NCBI RefSeq assembly: GCF_001590605.1
Contig: NZ_CP014504.1
Coordinates: 3,720,001-3,784,000, forward strand
DNA: 64,000 nucleotides
Origin: Pedobacter cryoconitis
Lineage (GTDB): Bacteria > Bacteroidota > Bacteroidia > Sphingobacteriales > Sphingobacteriaceae
Direction of reading: 5' to 3'
Shown: piece after piece, positions 15,247 through 24,383 of the stretch
Layout of the letters: each line of letters begins with the position of its first letter
Numbering within the stretch: position 1 is the first letter of the stretch
Translations under genes and position numbers: made by a program
Notes under the pieces: generated by a model
What the model was told of the DNA's origin: nothing
The model's database searches: none
Seen by the model: the letters and a program-made list of their open reading frames with translations, nothing else

Positions 15247-16509
15247 ATGGATATAGGAATTATTGGCCTGGGAGACATGGGCAAACTTTATGCAAAACAT
15301 TTTGCTAAAGCAGGGCATCAGGTTTGCGGTGCAGACCTCCCGGTCTTCAGAGAAAAGCTTGAGGAGGAATTGTCTCCTTTAGGTATAGAAATATTAATTG
15401 ATGGAAATGCAGTATCGCGTAAATGTGACGTGATATTTTATGCTGTAGAAGCGGAAAAAATAGAAGAAGTAGTCGCACTTTATGGCGCTTCTACCAAATA
15501 TGGTGCTATCGTTGCTGGTCAAACCTCCGTAAAACATCCTGAGATTGCCGCTTTTGAGAAATATTTACCTGGGGACGTTAATATTATTACTTGCCATTCT
15601 TTACATGGGCCTGGTTTTGACCCTAAAGGACAAACATTAATTGTGATTCCACACCGTTGTGATGCGGATGCTTATACCCGGATGACTGGCTTGCTTGAGG
15701 TTTTAGGTTCTGACATTGTAGAGATGAAAGATTACCATGAACACGATAAAATTGTAGCTGATACACAGGCAGTAACCCATATGGGTTTTGAAAGTATGGG
15801 TACCGCATGGAAAGAAGCTGGATTTTTTCCATGGGAGAATCCATCCTACCTTGGTGGAATAGATAATGTAAAAATTTTGACGATGCTGCGGATTTTCAGT
15901 TACAAATCCCATATCTATGCAGGTTTGGCGATCATGAACCCTTACGCGCGTCATCAGATCAAGCGCTATGCACAATCAGAATCAGAGTTGTTCAAGCTGA
16001 TGATTATGGAGAAAGAAGACGAATTCCGCCAACGCATTAAAGAGGTTAAGCATTACCTTTTTCCCGATGACAAGCAGTTCCTGCTGCTGGACAACCAGAT
16101 CATGAAGGAATTTTCGCTATCAGGGACCGGATCACCACATACACCAAATTCACATTTGAGCTTGTTGAGTATGGCAGATGCCTGGTACCATTTAAAAATC
16201 AATCCATATGACAACCTGATTTGTCAGACCCCTCCCTTTCGTTTACGTCTTGGAATTGTAGAATATCTGTTTAGAAACGAAGAATTATTGGAAGAATCTA
16301 TTGTGGCTGCCCTTTATGACAAGCAGATCCGGGCGGACGATCTTGAATTCCACTCTTCGGTAAGAGAATGGTCGTCCATTATTGGTTATGGAGATATAAA
16401 TGGTTATAAACAACATTTTGACCAGACCAAAAACTTCTTTAATGACAGATTGGAACAAGGCAGGTTACAGAGTGCAGAATTAATCAGCAGGTTAAACCGA
16501 AATTCATAA
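15247..16509 (+). CDS. tyrA: Prephenate dehydrogenase, yeast-TYR1-like
   Basis: The start at 15247 is chosen because the Rossmann strand and glycine loop GIIGLGDMG follow immediately; the 23 residues upstream are not family-like. The 420-aa product carries CHSLHGPGFDPKGQTL (about residues 117-132) and ADTQAVTHMGFESMGTAW, which I recall from the fungal NADP-dependent prephenate dehydrogenase TYR1 rather than from the usual 280-360-aa bacterial TyrA. It would oxidatively decarboxylate prephenate to 4-hydroxyphenylpyruvate for tyrosine synthesis. A histidine-kinase gene follows 10 bases later, perhaps in one transcript. Confidence 0.85.
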   Translation: MDIGIIGLGDMGKLYAKHFAKAGHQVCGADLPVFREKLEEELSPLGIEILIDGNAVSRKCDVIFYAVEAEKIEEVVALYGASTKYGAIVAGQTSVKHPEIAAFEKYLPGDVNIITCHSLHGPGFDPKGQTLIVIPHRCDADAYTRMTGLLEVLGSDIVEMKDYHEHDKIVADTQAVTHMGFESMGTAWKEAGFFPWENPSYLGGIDNVKILTMLRIFSYKSHIYAGLAIMNPYARHQIKRYAQSESELFKLMIMEKEDEFRQRIKEVKHYLFPDDKQFLLLDNQIMKEFSLSGTGSPHTPNSHLSLLSMADAWYHLKINPYDNLICQTPPFRLRLGIVEYLFRNEELLEESIVAALYDKQIRADDLEFHSSVREWSSIIGYGDINGYKQHFDQTKNFFNDRLEQGRLQSAELISRLNRNS

Positions 16510-16519
16510 ACAGTATTGC

Positions 16520-17737
16520 ATGAAGATGTTTCAGAACCCTACACCTGAAAATGAGCAGGAACGTATATTAAGTCTGGCAGAATTTGACATTGACTATTCC
16601 TCTATGGAGAACAATTTCAAAGATCTGGCTCATTTGGCGGCTAAGATTGCCGGTACGGAAATATCTCTGGTTAATTTAATTGATACTTTTACACAGTGGA
16701 CTTATTCCAGTTACGGGCTTGATGATATAGTTCAAAGTCCCAGGGAAGAGACTGTCTGTCAATATACAGTATCATTGTCGTCTACAGAGGAATACTTTGA
16801 AGTCCCTGACATGTCGGCTGACGACCGTTTTAAAGAATTTCCAGCTATGAGCGGGCCACCGAATCTGCGCTATTATTTTGGTGTTCCTTTAACGACTTCT
16901 GAAGGGGTTCATATCGGTTCACTTTGCGTACTGGATAAAAACCTGAGAGAACTAAGCCCTGAAAAGATTGAGTTGCTTAAAATTGTAGCTGATGAAGTGG
17001 TTAACAGATTAAAAGCATTAAAGGCTATTGCTGGTCTTAAACATCGGTTAGAAGAGGTCAGGGAAACTCAGAAAAAGGTAGCACACGACATCCGTGGCCC
17101 TATTGCTGGCATTGTTGGCCTGGCTGCAGTTATTGCAGAACAGGGCAATAACAATAACCTGGATGAGGTATTGGAGTTTATCGCTATGATCCATAAAAGT
17201 GGCAGGTCTGTACTTGAACTTGCGGATGAAATTCTGACCGAAGGAAAAACGTCTGCATTAAATGGTGACGAATTTAATCTACTGGTATTCAAGGAGAAAT
17301 TGGAACGGTTGTATTTGCCGCAGTCGTTGAACAAAAACATCACTTTTCAGATTAATATCAACGAAAAAAATGAACACATTGCTTTCATTAAAAATAAGTT
17401 GCTCCAGATTACAGGAAATCTGATCTCCAATGCGATGAAATTTACACCACAAGATGGTACGGTAACAGTAAACCTTGATCTTGAAATTGATGTTAGTCAG
17501 TATAAATTAAAGATCAAAGTTGAAGATTCTGGTGTGGGAATGAATGAAGATACAATCAATTGTATCATGGAAGGAAAAACTGCCACTACGGACGGTACCG
17601 TTGGCGAAAAAGGCTACGGATTCGGATTATCATTGGTTAAGCACCTTGTGAATAGCTTACATGGAAATTTCAACATTCATTCGGAAATCGGGACCGGTAC
17701 TACTTTTGAGATTACCCTGATCCAGCACCATCTTTAA
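16520..17737 (+). CDS. GAF-domain sensor histidine kinase
   Basis: This 405-aa cytoplasmic kinase has a GAF domain at residues about 25-165 (GVPLTTSEGVHIGSLCVLD is its characteristic end), a short coiled coil (GLKHRLEEVRETQKK), the HisKA helix with His189 in KVAHDIRGP, and a HATPase domain with the N box NLISNAMKFTP, the G1 box VEDSGVGM and the G2 box GEKGYGFGLSLVKHL. No transmembrane segment or signal peptide is seen, so it senses a cytoplasmic signal. No response-regulator gene is adjacent. It lies directly behind tyrA, and this does not identify its signal. Confidence 0.92.
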   Translation: MKMFQNPTPENEQERILSLAEFDIDYSSMENNFKDLAHLAAKIAGTEISLVNLIDTFTQWTYSSYGLDDIVQSPREETVCQYTVSLSSTEEYFEVPDMSADDRFKEFPAMSGPPNLRYYFGVPLTTSEGVHIGSLCVLDKNLRELSPEKIELLKIVADEVVNRLKALKAIAGLKHRLEEVRETQKKVAHDIRGPIAGIVGLAAVIAEQGNNNNLDEVLEFIAMIHKSGRSVLELADEILTEGKTSALNGDEFNLLVFKEKLERLYLPQSLNKNITFQININEKNEHIAFIKNKLLQITGNLISNAMKFTPQDGTVTVNLDLEIDVSQYKLKIKVEDSGVGMNEDTINCIMEGKTATTDGTVGEKGYGFGLSLVKHLVNSLHGNFNIHSEIGTGTTFEITLIQHHL

Positions 17738-17818
17738 AAAATAATTCTGAATTCCATATAGGACTTTTTGAACAACCGGTTGTCATGCATATGAAAAATC
17801 GATTATTCAAAACCTGTA

Positions 17819-18619
17819 ATGTTCAAATTATTTTCTTCTAAATTTAAAAAGCCATCTTACGGCTGGTCTGGAAACTATTCCAATTGGAACGATTTAACCG
17901 ATTCTATAGGCGGCTATAGCGAGGTCAGCATATTGGATAAAACCAGAGATGCCTTATTACAAGTTAAAAATGGTACTGCCATTTACGAACGGGATTCAGT
18001 GCTGTTCGACAAAATAGAACATCCATTCCCCTTATTAACTTGTCTATTCAAAAGCGCAGCCTTACTACAAAGGCCCCTTCACATTATTGATTTTGGCGGT
18101 TCATTGGGCAGCACCTATTTTCAGACTAAGCGCATGGCCGGACCGGCCATTTGTGCCAGCTGGAATATTGTAGAGCAGGAACATTATGTAACTGCCGGAA
18201 AAGAACATTTTGAAGATGACCATTTAAAATTTTATTCATCTATTGAGGCCTGTATGCAAGTTCAGAAACCAGATTTGGTTTTACTGTCAGGCTCGGTTCA
18301 ATATCTTCCAGAACCACATCTCTTCCTTAAAAAGTTAGCTGCCTACAATTTCGATTTTCTGATTTTTGACCGCACTGCTTTTCATCAAGGCAAGCAAGAC
18401 CGGCTCACTTTACAAATTGTACCACCTGAAATTTATAAAGCGGCTTATCCGTCCTGGTTTTTTCAGGAAGATAATTTTTTAAATCATTTCACTGACAATT
18501 ACAACAAGATCTGCGAATTCCCTTCTTATGTAGAGGGAGAAGCGGTGCTCTCTATCGACCAGCAACCAACTGGCTATAACAAAGGATTTTACTTCGTAAA
18601 TAAATCAAAACATGCTTAA
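17819..18619 (+). CDS. TIGR04325-type putative methyltransferase
   Basis: This 266-aa protein begins with the family start YGWSGNYSNW and has a SAM-binding-like strand-loop IIDFGGSLGSTYFQ (residues about 88-101), followed by LVLLSGSVQYLPEP in the motif IV position. This matches the methyltransferase family TIGR04325 found in polysaccharide clusters. Its last 8 bases overlap the start of the next glycosyltransferase gene (ATGCTTAA), indicating translational coupling and a shared pathway in surface glycan synthesis or modification. Confidence 0.82.
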   Translation: MFKLFSSKFKKPSYGWSGNYSNWNDLTDSIGGYSEVSILDKTRDALLQVKNGTAIYERDSVLFDKIEHPFPLLTCLFKSAALLQRPLHIIDFGGSLGSTYFQTKRMAGPAICASWNIVEQEHYVTAGKEHFEDDHLKFYSSIEACMQVQKPDLVLLSGSVQYLPEPHLFLKKLAAYNFDFLIFDRTAFHQGKQDRLTLQIVPPEIYKAAYPSWFFQEDNFLNHFTDNYNKICEFPSYVEGEAVLSIDQQPTGYNKGFYFVNKSKHA

Positions 18620-19640
18620 ATTTTGCACTTTATTTAATACAACTTACCTTTCCCGCGGAATTGCAATGTACAATTCTCTAGCGCAGCACGCTGAGGATTT
18701 CCATTTGTATATTTTCGCTTTTGATGACTATTGCTTTGACGTGCTTACAAAAATGGCATTAAAAAATGCAAGTATTATCAGTTTATATACCTTTGAAAAT
18801 GATCGGTTACTGGCCATAAAAGACGACCGCACTGCAGGGGAATATTGTTGGACTTGTGCATCTTCTACCATTAAATATTGTATGGAAAAATATGCTTTGG
18901 ATCATTGTACTTATATTGATGCAGACCTTTTGTTTTTTAGTAATCCAGCTTGTCTAATTGATGAAATGGGCGAAAAATCAGTGTTGATCACCCCACACAG
19001 ATATACTCCACGTTATGATCAATCGATGACTAGCGGTATTTATTGTGTACAATTCATGACTTTTAAAAATACACCAGCAGGTATGGAGGTATTGAACTGG
19101 TGGGTTGATGCTTGTATGGAATGGTGTTATAATCGTTTCGAAGATAATAAATTTGGTGATCAGAAGTATCTTGATGATTGGACTACCCGTTTTGATACTG
19201 TCCATGTACTGAAAAATATTGGAGGCGGAGTTGCACCGTGGAATGTACAGCAATATGAATTTGCGACTAAAGAGAAGCAGGTTAAGGGCAAAGAACTAGG
19301 TACACAGGCTTTTTTTAATCTTGTTTTTTATCATTTCCATGACTTTCAGTATATTACAGGTGATGCTTACCGCTTATCTTCGCCGGGTTATTTTTTGCAT
19401 CGTAAGGTAGCCAGGCACATTTATAAACCATATACCAAAGCGCTTTCAATTGCGGAAGCAGAAATTTATAAAGTTAATGCCGAAAAAACTGCCCATGAAT
19501 TATCAGAAGATAATATTTGGATTAAACTAAAGATGAGAAAATATGTCTTATTTACAGTATTGGGTTACTACAAGAATTTTCACAGTAAACGCTCTTTGGA
19601 ATATGGATTCCTCAGCAGGAGAACATTTAGATTTAATTAA
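18612..19640 (+). CDS. Glycosyltransferase, GT8/GT77-like
   Basis: This 342-aa protein has the start CTLFNTTYLSRGIAMYNSLA of retaining GT-A transferases and a DxD metal site in CTYIDADLLFF (about residues 96-106). GGGVAPWNVQQYEF near residue 206 is a typical substrate loop. FYHFHDFQY supplies a late His that could complete the metal site. There is no membrane segment. It overlaps the methyltransferase gene by 8 bases. Donor and acceptor are unknown. Confidence 0.82.
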   Translation: MLKFCTLFNTTYLSRGIAMYNSLAQHAEDFHLYIFAFDDYCFDVLTKMALKNASIISLYTFENDRLLAIKDDRTAGEYCWTCASSTIKYCMEKYALDHCTYIDADLLFFSNPACLIDEMGEKSVLITPHRYTPRYDQSMTSGIYCVQFMTFKNTPAGMEVLNWWVDACMEWCYNRFEDNKFGDQKYLDDWTTRFDTVHVLKNIGGGVAPWNVQQYEFATKEKQVKGKELGTQAFFNLVFYHFHDFQYITGDAYRLSSPGYFLHRKVARHIYKPYTKALSIAEAEIYKVNAEKTAHELSEDNIWIKLKMRKYVLFTVLGYYKNFHSKRSLEYGFLSRRTFRFN

Positions 19641-19689
19641 CAATTCGTTTAAGCTATAATTAGTACTTTAGCCTCCTGTATTAAATGGA

Positions 19690-20172
19690 ATGAGGGTTAG
19701 AAAATCAAGCTTACATAAGGTTTTAGGGACGATTTTAATTTTGATGACCGTATTGCAGACATCCTGCAAGAAAGTGTCACCGACTGGGGAAACGAAAATT
19801 AACCCGCCAGTAAAAAGTTATATCATTATAGCCAGAATTGATAAAAAAGGAACAAATACAAATGCCGAAGGCACAGGTATTTTAAAAGGGACATACGATG
19901 AAGGTACTAAGCAATTGACCTACACACTTAATTTTGAGAAAATTGCACCCACAATCATCACGCTCAGAAGCGGGACCAAGGGATCAGTTGGAGAACTGGT
20001 TAAGGAGATATACAAAAGCGATGGACAAATCTCCACATTGGAAATTACCGGCAGGCTGAATTTAAACCCCCTGCAGGAACGAAATCTATTAAAAGGACTT
20101 TGGTTTGTAGCCATGAATACAGTGTCTGATACTCCTGATATTTCAGGAGGACTGACCTTAAAGCAAAAATAG
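19690..20172 (+). CDS. CHRD-domain lipoprotein
   Basis: This 160-aa protein has a lipoprotein signal (LILMTVLQTSC, Cys26 acylated). It carries a beta-rich domain of about 110 residues: ARIDKKGTNTNAEGTGILKG, then TYTLNFEKIAPTIITLRSG and SGGLTLKQ. This fits the CHRD domain, a secreted beta domain of unknown ligand. Its stop is 7 bases before the ECF sigma gene, so it is the first gene of the surface-signalling operon, which is unusual and suggests a structural or accessory role in that system. No regulatory motif is visible. Confidence 0.75.
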   Translation: MRVRKSSLHKVLGTILILMTVLQTSCKKVSPTGETKINPPVKSYIIIARIDKKGTNTNAEGTGILKGTYDEGTKQLTYTLNFEKIAPTIITLRSGTKGSVGELVKEIYKSDGQISTLEITGRLNLNPLQERNLLKGLWFVAMNTVSDTPDISGGLTLKQK

Positions 20173-20179
20173 TGGCCGG

Positions 20180-20785
20180 ATGAGCGAGGAACAAAAACAC
20201 TCTCTTCCGGATGAAGAACGGGCATTGATCGCCGCGCTGAAAACGCATGATCGAAAGGCCTTTGAAAAACTGTATAAGCAGCATTACAGACAGTTGTTTG
20301 CACTGGCTTACCGTTATGTTGGACAGGCACCGGTTGCGGAGGAAATTGTACATGATGTGTTTCTGACGATCTGGAAAATAGCCGGACAGCTTAATGTTCA
20401 GTATTCCATTAAAAGCTATTTGTCCAGAGCAGTAATTAACTCTTCTCTGAACTTCATTAAGAAAGAGAAAATTAATAACGGAAAGCAAAATGCTTACCTG
20501 GTAGTGGAGAGTGATCCGGATATTGAAAATGAACAGCGGGACAAAAAAGAATCTTTGCTGAACAGCCTGGAGGATGCAATGGCTATTTTGCCTCCAAAAT
20601 GCAGGGAGGTAATGTATTTAAGCCGTTTTGGAAAATTAAAACAACAGGAAATCGCAAAACAAATGAATATATCAATTAAAACAGTTAAAAATCATTTGAC
20701 TTACGGTTTCCAGAAATTGAGAGAACTATTGGAAAAACAACAGCAAAATTTATTATTGCTGCTTCTGATACTTTATAAATATTAG
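20180..20785 (+). CDS. ECF RNA polymerase sigma factor (Bacteroidota expansion type)
   Basis: This 201-aa sigma factor has region 2 at residues about 25-95 (FEKLYKQHYRQLFALAYRYV, VAEEIVHDVFLTIWK) and region 4 at about 125-185 (LPPKCREVMYLSRFGKLKQQ with the helix-turn-helix EIAKQMNISIKTVKNHLTYG). These are the marks of ECF sigmas paired with FecR anti-sigmas. The FecR gene starts 20 bases downstream. It is expected to be released when the TonB receptor senses its substrate, and to transcribe the receptor operon. The extra C-terminal stretch (LLLLLLILYKY) is hydrophobic. Confidence 0.95.
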   Translation: MSEEQKHSLPDEERALIAALKTHDRKAFEKLYKQHYRQLFALAYRYVGQAPVAEEIVHDVFLTIWKIAGQLNVQYSIKSYLSRAVINSSLNFIKKEKINNGKQNAYLVVESDPDIENEQRDKKESLLNSLEDAMAILPPKCREVMYLSRFGKLKQQEIAKQMNISIKTVKNHLTYGFQKLRELLEKQQQNLLLLLLILYKY

Positions 20786-20804
20786 CGCCAGTACAAACTA
20801 TACT

Positions 20805-21800
20805 ATGAAAGCATTTGAAAGTAACGAACAGTTTATTTATTCCTTGATTCTTGACGATCTCGAAGAGACTATCAGTCCTGCGCATAAGATCCTGCTGGAA
20901 AACTGGAGGGCTGCAAGTGACCAGAATGAGAAGACATACCAGGGATTTGTTCAAGTAGAGCAAAATATCAATCAACTATACCATACAGAACCTTATGCAA
21001 CCGAATCTTCCTGGGAAAGTCTGGACTATAAAATTGATAACCTGGAATATACATGGAAACAAAAAGAAAGAAATAAGCATACCAGAATATGGTTTGGCAT
21101 TGCTGCATCGGTACTGCTTGTTGTCTCTTTAAGTTATTATTTCATCAATAAGAATACTTATACAGTGGTTAGCAATGAACAGAGTGCTACTGCAAAAATG
21201 ATCACATTGCCTGATGGCACCTCAATACAGCTGAATAGTGGCGCAACGATAAAATATGCTGCTGGTAGTTTCAAGACAAACAGAAGAGTTCAGTTGTTAA
21301 ATGGAGAAATTTTTGTTAAAGTTATTCATCAGACTAAATATCCTTTTCTGATAGATCTGGGCGATGTACATGCTTTGGATCTGGGTACAAGTTTTAACAT
21401 TGCTAAACGTAACCGTGATATTGTATTGACTGTTGAGGAGGGACAAGTTGCCTTACAGCAGCCGTTAGCCTCAAAATCCGTACTGCTGAGCGTTGGAACA
21501 ACAGGCCGTTATTCTTCTGCCACAGGAAAACTCACCGCTGAAAAAAATACAGACATCAATTATAAATCATGGTTAAATAAAGAGTTTATCTTCACAGAAA
21601 CACCTCTTAATGAAGTCGTTAAACAACTAAGCCGGGTTTATAAAAACTCGATTACGATTGATGGGGACAGCCTTGAAAACCGCAAGTTAACCGCGCATTT
21701 ACACTATCAAACACCTGATAGTGCTTTAAAAGTTATTGCTGCAACTTTACAATGTCAGGTTATTAATGAAGAAGGAAGTTATATTTTAGCCGAAAAATAA
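20805..21800 (+). CDS. FecR-family anti-sigma factor
   Basis: This 331-aa protein has a short cytoplasmic sigma-binding domain (residues about 1-85), one membrane span (about 88-106, IWFGIAASVLLVVSLSYYF), a periplasmic FecR domain (TLPDGTSIQLNSGATIKY, GEIFVKVIHQTKYPFLIDLG, ALDLGTSFNIA), and the C-terminal DUF4974 domain (FTETPLNEVVKQLSRVYKNS). It holds the ECF sigma inactive until the signal from the outer-membrane receptor arrives. It sits between the sigma and receptor genes, as in standard cell-surface signalling operons. Confidence 0.95.
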   Translation: MKAFESNEQFIYSLILDDLEETISPAHKILLENWRAASDQNEKTYQGFVQVEQNINQLYHTEPYATESSWESLDYKIDNLEYTWKQKERNKHTRIWFGIAASVLLVVSLSYYFINKNTYTVVSNEQSATAKMITLPDGTSIQLNSGATIKYAAGSFKTNRRVQLLNGEIFVKVIHQTKYPFLIDLGDVHALDLGTSFNIAKRNRDIVLTVEEGQVALQQPLASKSVLLSVGTTGRYSSATGKLTAEKNTDINYKSWLNKEFIFTETPLNEVVKQLSRVYKNSITIDGDSLENRKLTAHLHYQTPDSALKVIAATLQCQVINEEGSYILAEK

Positions 21801-21841
21801 CTAAATTTCCACCCCCACTTCTATTCCCTGGTCAATGATGT

Positions 21842-24382
21842 ATGTTAAATAAGGTTTTTGCATTACTTCTTTCTGTATGTTTATTGCATACAGGCAGGCT
21901 TTGTGCGCAAGAAAAAACAATCCTCGAACAGCAGGTAAGTATTGATTTGAAGACTGGTTCTCTAGTCAGTGTCCTTTCTAAGTTGCAGGCAAATTATGCA
22001 GTAACTTTTTCTTATGAGTCTGATTTACTCGGAGCCTACCAGATAGCTGATATGCATTTCGTAAATACACCCATGTCCTCGGTCTTGAAAAAGGTTTTCA
22101 AGGGCACTTCCTTAACATTTAATCTGATTGGGAACAACATCGTAATTACAAAATCAAGATCCAATATCTGTACGATTCATGGGCATATACGTAATAAGGA
22201 AGATGGGGAAGAATTAATTGGTGCTACTTTATTTATTCCAAAGCTTAAGGTGGGCGTAGTCACTAATCAATATGGTTTTTATTCACTAAGTGTCCCTAAA
22301 GGGAATTATGAAGTACTGATTTCTAATCTGGGTTACGAAACACAGCTAAAAACTATTCACCTGACTGAAAACACAGCGCTGGAAGCCGAGTTGTCTGCAC
22401 AAACCAATTCACTGCCTGAAGTAGAGATCAAACAAACAGTTACACCAAATTCAATCTTACAGAATCAACAGGATTACAGTCCTGCAGCGTTAGATATGAA
22501 AACTTATTATGCTGGTGAAACTGATGTCATCAAGGCTTTACAGATGCAGAATGGTATAAAAACGATTTCTGAAGGAAGTTCAGGCTTATTTATCCGGGGT
22601 GGTAATTCAGATCAGAATCTGATTTTACTGGATGAAGCAGTGGTTTATAATCCTTCACATCTGTATGGTTTGGTTTCTGTTTTCAATCCGGATGCCATCA
22701 ACAATATACAAGTCTATAAAGATTACATTCCAGCTAATTATGGTGGAAGGCTTTCTGCTGTTATTGTTAACCGTATGGCTGAAGGTAATAACAAGGAATT
22801 TCACGTCAACGGGGGGATTAATATGTTATCTGCCCGGATTTCAGCAGAAGGCCCGATCGTTAAGGATAAAGGGTCATTTATTTTTGCCGTCAGAAGAAGT
22901 TTGCTTGATGTTTTCAGAAGCAAGTTTAAATTATTCAACCCGAATTCAATTTATTACGATATCAATGCCAAGGCAAACTATAGGATCAATAAAAACAATA
23001 GTGTGTTTTATTCGGTCTATGCTGGTCAGGACAGACTGCTTTCAGAAAACTCATTCCGCAATGACTGGGGCAACCTGACCTCTACTTTAAGATGGAACCA
23101 TATTTTTAATTCCAGATTGTTCATGAATGCTTCAGCAATTTACAGCAATTATAGCAATCTGCTGGACTTAAACTCAGACACCTTGTCGCAGAAAAGTCAA
23201 TGGAGTACTGGGGTAAGGGACTTAACTGTTAAAGCAGATTATACTTTCTACAGCAGTCCTGTCAACCTGGTTAAATTCGGGATTTTAACCACTTACCACC
23301 AGTTTACACCCGGTCAGACAAAAAACAAGGAAAGTAACGAGTTTAACATTGCAAAAGATAAGTCTGTAGAAGCTGCTGTTTATTATAATCAGGAGATTTC
23401 CTTTGACAATTCTTTTACGCTGAATTATGGCCTGCGCCTTGGACTGTTTCAGAATGCAGAGGAACGTCTTGATGTTTTTGATCCACAGGGAAACAGGGTA
23501 AAGCAAAATGATTATAAGACATTTATCAATCCGGAGCCGAGAGTTAATATAAGTTACTTATTAAATGATAAAAAGCGATTGTTCATTACTTACAACCGCA
23601 GTTTTCAGTACCTGCAACTGGTGCAAAACAGTACTTTGGCATTTTCTTCTCTGGAACCCTGGGTTCCTGCTTCTGCGACCATTGCCCCACAACGTTCAGA
23701 TCTATTTTCAACAGGATATAATTATTCGCCAAATGGCTTCCTCTTTTCTTTAAGTGCGTATTATAAGAAATTACACAATCAACTGGATTTAACTGGTCAC
23801 GCACAGATTATTCAGAATCCTGATATCAGAAATCAGCTCAAGGCAGGCAAGTCAGATGTTTATGGAGTTGAAGTGGAGATTAGTAAAACAGCTGGAAAGT
23901 TAACAGGCAGTCTGGCTTACACTTATTCAAGGGCTTTCAGGACGATACAGGGAATTAATGACGGAAACCGGTTTGCCGCTAATTATGATATTCCACATGA
24001 GGTGAAACTGAGTGCCTCTTATCTTTTCAACACTAAATTTTCTGTTCAGGCATTTTTCACTTATGCAACTGGAAGACCGTTAACACTGCCTGTCGGTTAT
24101 TATCAGCATGACGGAATCAATGTTCCCATTTACGAGGGCAGGAATACTTCCAGATTCCCTGATTTCAGTAGATTGGATATTTCAGGTCAGTATCATTTCC
24201 AGACTCCATTATCCAGAAAAAGAGCTTTATCAAGTACGCTTTCTGTAGGAATATATAATTTATACGATAGAAAAAACCCTTTGTATTATCATTTAACGAC
24301 GGACTCTTCAATTGATCAGAAAAGTTCGCTGGAGTATGCATTTGGTGTTTCTCCGTGGGTTTCATACAGTTTTAAACTCTAA
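21842..24382 (+). CDS. TonB-dependent outer-membrane receptor with STN signalling domain
   Basis: This 846-aa protein has a signal peptide (LLSVCLLHTGRLCAQ), then an STN secretin/TonB N-terminal domain (about residues 35-100, DLKTGSLVSVLSKL) that signals to FecR. A CarboxypepD_reg-like beta domain follows (ATLFIPKLKVGVVTNQYGFY, about 115-185), then the plug (EGSSGLFIRGGNSDQNLILL, about 240-330) and a 22-strand barrel to the C-terminal Leu. There is no SusD next to it; a DUF4249 lipoprotein follows one base later. The receptor takes up an unknown ligand and senses it. Confidence 0.95.
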   Translation: MLNKVFALLLSVCLLHTGRLCAQEKTILEQQVSIDLKTGSLVSVLSKLQANYAVTFSYESDLLGAYQIADMHFVNTPMSSVLKKVFKGTSLTFNLIGNNIVITKSRSNICTIHGHIRNKEDGEELIGATLFIPKLKVGVVTNQYGFYSLSVPKGNYEVLISNLGYETQLKTIHLTENTALEAELSAQTNSLPEVEIKQTVTPNSILQNQQDYSPAALDMKTYYAGETDVIKALQMQNGIKTISEGSSGLFIRGGNSDQNLILLDEAVVYNPSHLYGLVSVFNPDAINNIQVYKDYIPANYGGRLSAVIVNRMAEGNNKEFHVNGGINMLSARISAEGPIVKDKGSFIFAVRRSLLDVFRSKFKLFNPNSIYYDINAKANYRINKNNSVFYSVYAGQDRLLSENSFRNDWGNLTSTLRWNHIFNSRLFMNASAIYSNYSNLLDLNSDTLSQKSQWSTGVRDLTVKADYTFYSSPVNLVKFGILTTYHQFTPGQTKNKESNEFNIAKDKSVEAAVYYNQEISFDNSFTLNYGLRLGLFQNAEERLDVFDPQGNRVKQNDYKTFINPEPRVNISYLLNDKKRLFITYNRSFQYLQLVQNSTLAFSSLEPWVPASATIAPQRSDLFSTGYNYSPNGFLFSLSAYYKKLHNQLDLTGHAQIIQNPDIRNQLKAGKSDVYGVEVEISKTAGKLTGSLAYTYSRAFRTIQGINDGNRFAANYDIPHEVKLSASYLFNTKFSVQAFFTYATGRPLTLPVGYYQHDGINVPIYEGRNTSRFPDFSRLDISGQYHFQTPLSRKRALSSTLSVGIYNLYDRKNPLYYHLTTDSSIDQKSSLEYAFGVSPWVSYSFKL

Positions 24383-24383
24383 T

